From JALZOC01 sp035758845 (lineage in GTDB: Bacteria; Acidobacteriota; Vicinamibacteria; Vicinamibacterales; 2-12-FULL-66-21): a stretch of DNA of 64,000 bases. The DNA is taken from assembly GCA_035758845.1 (NCBI GenBank), contig DASTVZ010000169.1, forward strand, positions 11,221 through 75,220. The letters are read 5' to 3'. The position numbers were made by a program, and so were the translations under genes. Within the stretch, counting starts at the first letter, position 1, and each line of letters begins with the position of its first letter. Below the pieces are notes generated by a model, which was not told where the DNA came from, did no database searches, and saw only the letters and a list, made by a program, of their open reading frames with translations. Positions 59,568-64,000 of this stretch are shown piece after piece.

Positions 59568-60593
59568 CTAAGCCCCGTACCTCGCCATCGCCAGATCCAC
59601 CAGCTCTTCGATCAGTTGCGTGTAGTTGCGCCCAGACTTCCGCGCCGCCATCGCGAATTCCGCTTTTGATGCGAGCCATGGATTGGGGTTCGCTTCGATC
59701 ACGGCGACGCGACCGTCGGGCCGGAGTCGCATATCGATGCGTGCATAGTCGCGCAGCTCGAGCGCCTGAAATACCGCGACCGCGGTCTGTTGCAGGAGCG
59801 CTACGGTCTCCTCGGGCAGATCTTCGGCGACCGCCGACTTGGTATCGCGATACGCACGCGTTCCCTTGCCCCACTTCACCTCTGCTCCCGCGATCCTCGG
59901 TCTACCCTCGGGAAGTTTTGAGAGATCCAGCTCGATGACGGGAAGCGCGACCGGGTTGTCGTTGCCAATGACGCCAACGTACATCTCGCGCCCTTCGACG
60001 TACTCCTCGATCAGCACAGGTGAATCGAAGTTGGCATGCAGCCAATCGATCCGCTCCATCAGCTCACGAATCGACGACACCACGGCGTTGAACTCGATGC
60101 CGATGGATCCATCCTCGCGCGCCGGCTTGACGATGACGGGGAATTCGAGGTCGTGAGAGAAATCGAGGCGGCCGCGGAAAGACCGCGCGAACACTGGAGT
60201 GTGGATCCCGTGGAATTCCAGGATTTTCTTGGCGACGGCTTTGTCCTGACTGTAGAGAAGGCCGCGCGATCCCGCGCCGGTAATGCGCTTGTCGAGCATT
60301 TCCAGATACGCCGCGATACAGTAGTCGGCCGTATCGTTCCCACCGAAGGATTCCGCCAGATTGAACACCAGATCGCAGTCCGTCCGCGCCAGAGCGTGGA
60401 GACTTTTCGTGGACCCGTCGAGCACGTGCAGCGTGGCTTCGTGTTCGAGCTTCCCGAGCGCTTCGGCGACCTCGTCCTCGACCTCTTTCTTGTCGAGGGT
60501 TCGCGTCAGCGGCGCCTTGTCATTCGCGGGAGCATCCGCCTCCTCTGGTTCTTCCCAGCGATCGTACAGAACGACAATATGCAGTTTGCCCAC
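59568..60593 (-). CDS. D-alanine-D-alanine-ligase-like ATP-grasp enzyme
   Basis: 341 residues from a GTG start. The Ddl layout is clear: N-terminal domain (VFNLAESFGGNDT near 77-89), central ATP-grasp part (FPVIVKPAREDGSIGI near 152-167) and metal-binding end (RIDMRLRPDGRVAVIEANPNPW near 291-312). It is not certain that it makes D-Ala-D-Ala: the Ser/Tyr substrate loop differs, and an acidic 20-residue insert lies near 13-33. Other peptide ligases of the family are possible. Confidence 0.75.
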   Translation of the reverse strand: MGKLHIVVLYDRWEEPEEADAPANDKAPLTRTLDKKEVEDEVAEALGKLEHEATLHVLDGSTKSLHALARTDCDLVFNLAESFGGNDTADYCIAAYLEMLDKRITGAGSRGLLYSQDKAVAKKILEFHGIHTPVFARSFRGRLDFSHDLEFPVIVKPAREDGSIGIEFNAVVSSIRELMERIDWLHANFDSPVLIEEYVEGREMYVGVIGNDNPVALPVIELDLSKLPEGRPRIAGAEVKWGKGTRAYRDTKSAVAEDLPEETVALLQQTAVAVFQALELRDYARIDMRLRPDGRVAVIEANPNPWLASKAEFAMAARKSGRNYTQLIEELVDLAMARYGA

Positions 60594-60604
60594 AGTGTAG
60601 CGAG

Positions 60605-60610
60605 ATTATA
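60605..60610 (-). promoter_or_regulatory. -10 box (TATAAT) for the ATP-grasp gene
   Basis: Perfect TATAAT on the minus strand, 11 bases before the GTG at 60593. No -35 hexamer recognised; leaderless transcript likely. Confidence 0.5.
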
Positions 60611-60611
60611 G

Positions 60612-60640
60612 CCACGGATGAACACGGATGAACACGGAAA
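60612..60640. repeat. Short direct word repeat (CACGGATGAA)
   Basis: CACGGATGAA occurs twice in tandem and starts a third time, in the divergent gap between the ATP-grasp and SnoaL-like genes. It overlaps the region where the minus-strand promoter's upstream box would be. Confidence 0.55.
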
Positions 60641-60737
60641 TCAAACGCGCGCGGCTTGATCGCTCTGAGGAGTCCATTGACAGCGCGTCAGCACTGGGGC
60701 AAGAATTTCTGTCTCACATCAATGTGGAAGGGGCGAC

Positions 60738-61199
60738 ATGAAGAGGGTACTGACAGCGGCGCTCGCGGCCGTGAGCATCTGCATCAGCGCAAGCGCGTGC
60801 GGCGGAAAACACGAAGCGGAATTCGGCATCCCCGATCAGCAGGCGATACGGGCGGCGACGTCGACGCTCGAAACTTCGTTCAACGCCAAAGACATCGACA
60901 AGATTCTCACGCTCTACACCGAGAACTCGGTGTTCATGCCGCCCAATAAGCCACTGCTACGCGGGCGCGACTCGCTCAAGCAGTTCTACGATGGGCTGTT
61001 GAAGGGTGGTTCGAAAGATCTCAAGATGACGCCGGGCGACGTCGCCGGACACGGCCCGCTCGCCTACGAGAGCGGCTCGTACTCGATGATGAATGGAACC
61101 GTCCCCGATCGCGGCAAGTACCTCTTCATCCTCCGCAACCTGAATGGTACCTGGAGGATCGAGTACGCCAGCTGGAGCAGCGATCTGCCGCCTTCGTAA
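60738..61199 (+). CDS. SnoaL/DUF4440-like lipoprotein
   Basis: 153 residues with a lipoprotein signal (MKRVLTAALAAVSICISASACGG; Cys near 21). The mature part has the NTF2-like cone fold pattern: helix AIRAATSTLETSFNAKDIDKIL, then LYTENSVFMPPNKPLLRGRDSL and four strands ending in WRIEYASWSSD. These proteins bind small hydrophobic ligands or act as isomerases; none identified here. A clear AAGGGG ribosome site precedes the ATG. Confidence 0.85.
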   Translation: MKRVLTAALAAVSICISASACGGKHEAEFGIPDQQAIRAATSTLETSFNAKDIDKILTLYTENSVFMPPNKPLLRGRDSLKQFYDGLLKGGSKDLKMTPGDVAGHGPLAYESGSYSMMNGTVPDRGKYLFILRNLNGTWRIEYASWSSDLPPS

Positions 61200-61202
61200 C
61201 TT

Positions 61203-61236
61203 TTACCGTTTCCCTTTTGCCTTTTCCCTTTTCCCT
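61203..61236. repeat. Pyrimidine tract (CCCTTTT words)
   Basis: Tandem CCCTTTT variants filling the gap between two converging genes. Same word as at 32668-32712 and beside the repeat in the mannosyltransferase gene. Confidence 0.5.
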
Positions 61237-61237
61237 T

Positions 61238-62575
61238 TTATTGAGGCGCCGGCGGCTGCACGTCCTGCAGCGCCGCCGTCGTCATTTCCTTCGTCTTTTC
61301 CTGCGCTCGCCCTGACGCGACGTCGTACGCAGACGGAGCATCACCTTTGTAGTGCCGCAGCGCTGGTGTGCGCGCGGCGATCCAGCCGGTCGTCAGGAGA
61401 CATCCGACGCCGCCGCTGACGACCGAGAAAACAGGACCGAGCCAGTTCGCCACCAGCCCGGCTTCGAGCTCCCCGGCCTGAGGGCCGCCCATGAAGAACA
61501 CCATGTTCACGCCGATCATGCGTCCCCGCATGTAATCGGGCGTCTCGAGCTGCCGAATGAGGTTGCGGAAGATCATGCTGACCGTATCGGCGGCACCGGT
61601 GACCGCGAGACAGGTGAACGTCAACCAGAACGTCGTCGACAATCCAAAAACGACGGTGGCGAGCCCGTAGACAAATACCGACCAGACCAGGACGCGGCCC
61701 CGGTGGGTAATCGCGTCGACCGCGCGGACCATCACGGCGCTGGTGAGCACCGCGCCCAACGCGGGCGCGGCAAACAACCAGCCATAGCCGCGGGCGCCGA
61801 CATGGAGCACGTCCTGGGCAAAGATCGGCAGCAACGCCGTCGCTGATGAAAAAAAGGTGGCAAAAAAATCCAGCAGCATCGTCGATCGAATCAACGGCTG
61901 TCGAAACACGAAACGCAACCCATCGAGCGCGGCAGCAACGGTGAAGTTTCCACGATCGCGTTCTGCCGTGCCGTCGATGTGCGTTTTCCCCTGGCCTTTC
62001 ATCAGCAAGAGCGCGGCAATCACGAACAGGAACGATGCCGAGTTGACGGCGTAGATCCATCCCACGTCGAGGTGCGCGATCATCAGGCCGCCAACCGCCG
62101 GACCGACGACCGAAGCGGTCTGCATGGCGATGGTGTTCAGGCTGATTGCGTTGGGCAGGATCTCGCGCGGCACGAGTGTCGGCACCAGAGCCTGCCGGGC
62201 GGGAAGATCGAATGAGCCCGCCGCCGAGGCGCAGGCGGCCAACACGTAGATCGGCCACACACTGTCGAGCCCACGGAGTGTGGTCAGCGCCAGCAGGCCA
62301 GCCAGGACGGCCATCAGGGATTGCGTGACCAGCATCAGCGTGCGCCGATTGAGCGCATCGGCGGCGACGCCGCTGATCATCGAAAACATCAGGACCGGGC
62401 CAATTCGCGCGAGGCCGACCAGGCCAAGCGCGAGCGCGCGGCGATGTTCCGGGACGAGCACCGACACGTGCCACAAGATCCCCGCGGCCTGCATGAACGT
62501 GCCAATGAAGGAGAAGAGAAGACCGACCCAGAGGAGGCGGAAGTCACGGTAACGGAGCGCGGCAAACACAGGCAA
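61238..62575 (-). CDS. MFS exporter (EntS/MFS_3-like)
   Basis: 445 residues with about 12 membrane segments. The N-terminus (FAALRYRDFRLLWVGLLFSFIG) and loop 2-3 region (DALNRRTLMLVTQSLMA) match the EntS-like drug or siderophore exporters of the MFS_3 group. The C-terminal 45 residues are polar and cytoplasmic. No siderophore genes nearby, so the substrate is unknown. Confidence 0.85.
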   Translation of the reverse strand: MPVFAALRYRDFRLLWVGLLFSFIGTFMQAAGILWHVSVLVPEHRRALALGLVGLARIGPVLMFSMISGVAADALNRRTLMLVTQSLMAVLAGLLALTTLRGLDSVWPIYVLAACASAAGSFDLPARQALVPTLVPREILPNAISLNTIAMQTASVVGPAVGGLMIAHLDVGWIYAVNSASFLFVIAALLLMKGQGKTHIDGTAERDRGNFTVAAALDGLRFVFRQPLIRSTMLLDFFATFFSSATALLPIFAQDVLHVGARGYGWLFAAPALGAVLTSAVMVRAVDAITHRGRVLVWSVFVYGLATVVFGLSTTFWLTFTCLAVTGAADTVSMIFRNLIRQLETPDYMRGRMIGVNMVFFMGGPQAGELEAGLVANWLGPVFSVVSGGVGCLLTTGWIAARTPALRHYKGDAPSAYDVASGRAQEKTKEMTTAALQDVQPPAPQ

Positions 62576-62585
62576 TCAACGATAC

Positions 62586-62661
62586 CTGAAAATTCTGATT
62601 GCTGATTGCTGATTGAAATGCTCGCAATCAGCAATCGCCGATCAACAATCAGAAATTTCAG
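62586..62661. repeat. Near-perfect inverted word array (CTGATTG type)
   Basis: Left arm CTGAAAATTCTGATTGCTG and further GATTGCTGATTG; right arm ends AATCAGAAATTTCAG. The two arms of about 30 bases are complementary with few mismatches and form a long hairpin in the divergent gap before the MerT-like gene. Confidence 0.75.
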
Positions 62662-62686
62662 CCATCACCAATTACAATTGGCTTCC

Positions 62687-63010
62687 GTGAACCACGGCGA
62701 ACGAATCGCGCCTGTTGCCGCGGCCGCCACTGCGCTCGCGACGCTCGCCTGTTGCTTGCCGGTCGGCATCGCCGCCGCCGCGGCAACTGCGAGCCTCGCG
62801 GCGGTCGTCGCTGAGTACCGCGTCTGGTTCTTGTCCGCTGCCGCCGCGTTGCTCGCGCTGGGCATTGTCCAACTGAACCGCGCGCAGCGGCAGTGTTCGA
62901 GACGCAATGGCGGATCGCTTGCGATCCTGGCCATCTCGGCGACAATCGTCGTGCTCGTCGCGCTGTTTCCGCAGGTGATTGCCGCAGTGATCGCGGCTTG
63001 GTTGCCCTGA
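62687..63010 (+). CDS. MerT-like small membrane protein
   Basis: 107 residues from GTG at 62687 (VNHGERIAPVAA); earlier in-frame starts lie in the word array. Three hydrophobic segments; the first carries a Cys pair (LATLACCLPVGIAAAA, near 15-30), as in MerT/MerC mercuric-ion carriers, and another Cys follows the second segment. It may move a soft metal or take part in thiol redox work with the thioredoxin-like selenoprotein, whose ATG overlaps its stop (TGATG). Confidence 0.65.
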   Translation: MNHGERIAPVAAAATALATLACCLPVGIAAAAATASLAAVVAEYRVWFLSAAAALLALGIVQLNRAQRQCSRRNGGSLAILAISATIVVLVALFPQVIAAVIAAWLP

Positions 63011-63657
63011 TGGCGCTCAAACGATCGTGGATCGTCATTCTCCTCGTCGTCGTCGCGGCGGCCGCGTTCGGCTACCAGCAATTCGGCACACACGTCGCCC
63101 CGAAAGGGCAACCGGCTCTCGTCCACCTCGAGGCCGGTTCGCTCGAAGCGCTGCGCGCCGATTTCAACGCGGCGCAGGATTCCGTTCGACTGATCGTTCT
63201 GTTATCGCCGACATGAGCAACGTGTCTGCGGGGGTCCTCCGCAGTCGCCTCGATCCTCGAGCGCTATCCTGATGTTGCCGCGCGCGTGTTCGTGGTGTGG
63301 GAACCAATCCTGTCGACCGATTGGTCTCCGCCGTCGACGTTCGCCATGAACCTGGTCCCGGACGCCCGAGCGCGGCAATACTGGGATCCTACTCACGTCG
63401 TGGCAAAGAAACTGGCCGCCGATCGGCGCGCCCCGCAACCGGAAGAAGAGTGCTGCGAGCGCGCGGGAATCCTGTGGGACCTCATCGCCGTGTATCCGCG
63501 CGGCACGACCTGGAACGAGCGGCTGCCGGTGGCCGTGCTGTTTAACGGACCAGTGGTCGATTTGAAGGCAGAGATCGAGTCGTCACTGACCGCAACCAAG
63601 AAGTCAGCCGCATTTCGGCGGTATACTGATCTTTTCCCTCCTGTGCCGGAGTGGTGA
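63010..63657 (+). CDS. Probable thioredoxin-like selenoprotein (UGA at residue 69)
   Basis: 215 residues when the in-frame TGA at 63214-63216 is read as selenocysteine. A membrane anchor or signal (residues 6-21, WIVILLVVVAAAAFGY) precedes LIVLLSPTUATCLRG, a UxxC redox motif at the end of a beta strand as in thioredoxins. The frame then runs open to 63657 (ILERYPDVAARVFVVWEPIL; EEECCERAGILWDL). A SECIS-like hairpin starts nine bases after the TGA. A stop codon in a Cys-encoding pseudogene is the alternative. It overlaps the stop of the MerT-like gene and its end overlaps tRNA-Leu. Confidence 0.75.
63226..63244 (+). promoter_or_regulatory. SECIS-like hairpin downstream of UGA
   Basis: CTGCGGGG pairs with CTCCGCAG (one G-T pair) around a small loop; GGTC stands at the tip, as in the E. 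coli fdhF SECIS. The loop is 15-17 bases after the TGA at 63214-63216, within the spacing SelB needs in bacteria. It is also coding sequence for the downstream part of the protein. Confidence 0.65.
63622..63627 (+). promoter_or_regulatory. Candidate -10 box (TATACT) for tRNA-Leu
   Basis: TATACT ends 17 bases before the mature tRNA 5' end, inside the selenoprotein reading frame. The -35 is not clear. Confidence 0.4.
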
Positions 63658-63731
63658 AACTGGCAGACGCGCGGGACTCAAAATCCCGTCCCCTTCGGGG
63701 GGTGTGGGTTCAATTCCCACCTCCGGCACCA
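63645..63731 (+). tRNA. tRNA-Leu (anticodon CAA)
   Basis: 87 bases including an encoded CCA end. The acceptor stem GCCGGAG/CTCCGGC is perfect. The anticodon arm CGGGA-CTCAAAA-TCCCG gives anticodon CAA at 63679-63681. A long variable arm (CCCCTTCGGGG) marks class II, and the T arm GTGGG-TTCAATT-CCCAC is regular. Reads UUG codons. Its first 13 bases overlap the 3' end of the selenoprotein frame. Confidence 0.97.
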
Positions 63732-63758
63732 TGAAATCAGTGACTTGCAGACGGACGC

Positions 63759-63794
63759 GGGAAGCGGAGGACGGTGCGACCGCACCGACTTCCC
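63759..63794 (+). terminator. Probable terminator of tRNA-Leu
   Basis: GGGAAG/CTTCCC encloses a second stem CGGTGC-GACC-GCACCG, followed by a pyrimidine-rich CTTCCCCTTTTCCC run. Good hairpin but a C/T-mixed tail. Confidence 0.55.
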
Positions 63795-63837
63795 CTGTCC
63801 TTCCCCTTTTCCCATTCGCCACACGAGAGAACCGCTG

Positions 63838-64000
63838 ATGACTGCGCGCGCGCGTGAAGCACTCGCCGATTGTGAGCACGCGCTGGCCGACTTCGAGGCC
63901 AGCGCCAACACCGTCTTTCAACGCTCCCGATGGGTCGCAGTGATGACCCTGCTTCGCACGGTCGAATACGTCCTCAAAGGCGTCGATGGTGGTAAGAACG
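63838..64000 (+). CDS. Hypothetical protein, 5' part only
   Basis: ATG at 63838 opens a frame that runs past the window end (54 codons visible: MTARAREALADCEHALADFE onwards). GAGAGA lies 7-12 bases upstream. Predicted helical, charged, with two Arg-rich patches. Lies directly after a tRNA gene, a common site for integrated elements, but no integrase or attachment repeat is visible here. No family recognised. Confidence 0.5.
   Translation, partial: MTARAREALADCEHALADFEASANTVFQRSRWVAVMTLLRTVEYVLKGVDGGKN

Noticed and set aside
63286..63657. Separate gene starting at GTG 63286
   Set aside because: It is in the same frame as the upstream part, lacks a ribosome site, and makes better sense as the part of the selenoprotein after UGA.
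63838..64000. Start of a prophage or island at tRNA-Leu
   Set aside because: No integrase, attachment duplication or shift in composition is visible before the window ends.

Overview
The window is high-GC bacterial chromosome with tightly packed genes and short intergenic gaps; no stretch over 300 bases lacks a gene. The mix of genes (a MoxR/DUF58/BatA/DUF4175/DUF4159 operon, CarD, Rex, a bifunctional homocysteine methyltransferase/MTHFR, YagE, DUF4126, several secreted M28/M24/MA peptidases, an outer-membrane barrel with C-terminal Phe) suggests a Gram-negative soil-type bacterium, most likely an Acidobacteriota (Vicinamibacteria-like) genome. That placement is inference from gene content and style, not a database result.

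Layout: 1-6 kb holds phoU, a small yacG, gltA, an M28 glutaminyl-cyclase-like protein, a YagE/RMND1 protein and an isopropylmalate-synthase-like enzyme. 6-11.6 kb holds an FHA-GAF-PP2C phosphatase and a metal ABC system (permease, binding protein, outer-membrane barrel, Cys/His-rich membrane peptide) with no ATPase gene. A rhomboid protease follows. 12.4-26.2 kb is one long minus-strand locus: TPR/peptidase-MA, DUF4159, MoxR, DUF58, BatA, DUF4175, VWA/GATase-like and a caspase-fold protein without the nucleophilic Cys. 26.3-32.6 kb holds two polytopic membrane proteins (one a PIG-V-like mannosyltransferase), an ICMT-like methyltransferase, an FAD reductase and a FabF-type ketosynthase. 32.8-43.2 kb holds peptidases, lon, pmtA, the MetH-N/MetF fusion, a phosphoesterase and a lone NuoI. 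43.3-47.1 kb is an overlapping operon of LytS-type kinase, LytTR regulator, signal peptidase I and a cation diffusion facilitator. 47.1-57.5 kb holds FadD, rex-moaC-dehydrogenase, an OPT transporter, DUF4126, a PlsC-like acyltransferase and carD. 57.5-59.5 kb is a translationally coupled exported kinase-like/phosphatase pair. The right end holds an ATP-grasp ligase, a SnoaL-like lipoprotein, an MFS exporter, a MerT-like membrane protein, a probable selenoprotein and tRNA-Leu.

The most notable signals are: (1) a probable thioredoxin-like selenoprotein at 63010-63657, with an in-frame UGA in a UxxC motif followed at once by a SECIS-like hairpin, its end overlapping tRNA-Leu(CAA); (2) a family of six 83-107 bp structured repeats that follow the direction of transcription, show compensatory base changes in two stems, and in one case lie in frame inside a mannosyltransferase gene; (3) an exported PI4K/HipA-like kinase paired with a PPP-family phosphatase; (4) intergenic inverted arrays of short words, a different word at each locus, plus a two-copy terminal-inverted-repeat element; and (5) many genes with a TATAAT-like box 7-14 bases before the start codon, which suggests leaderless transcripts.
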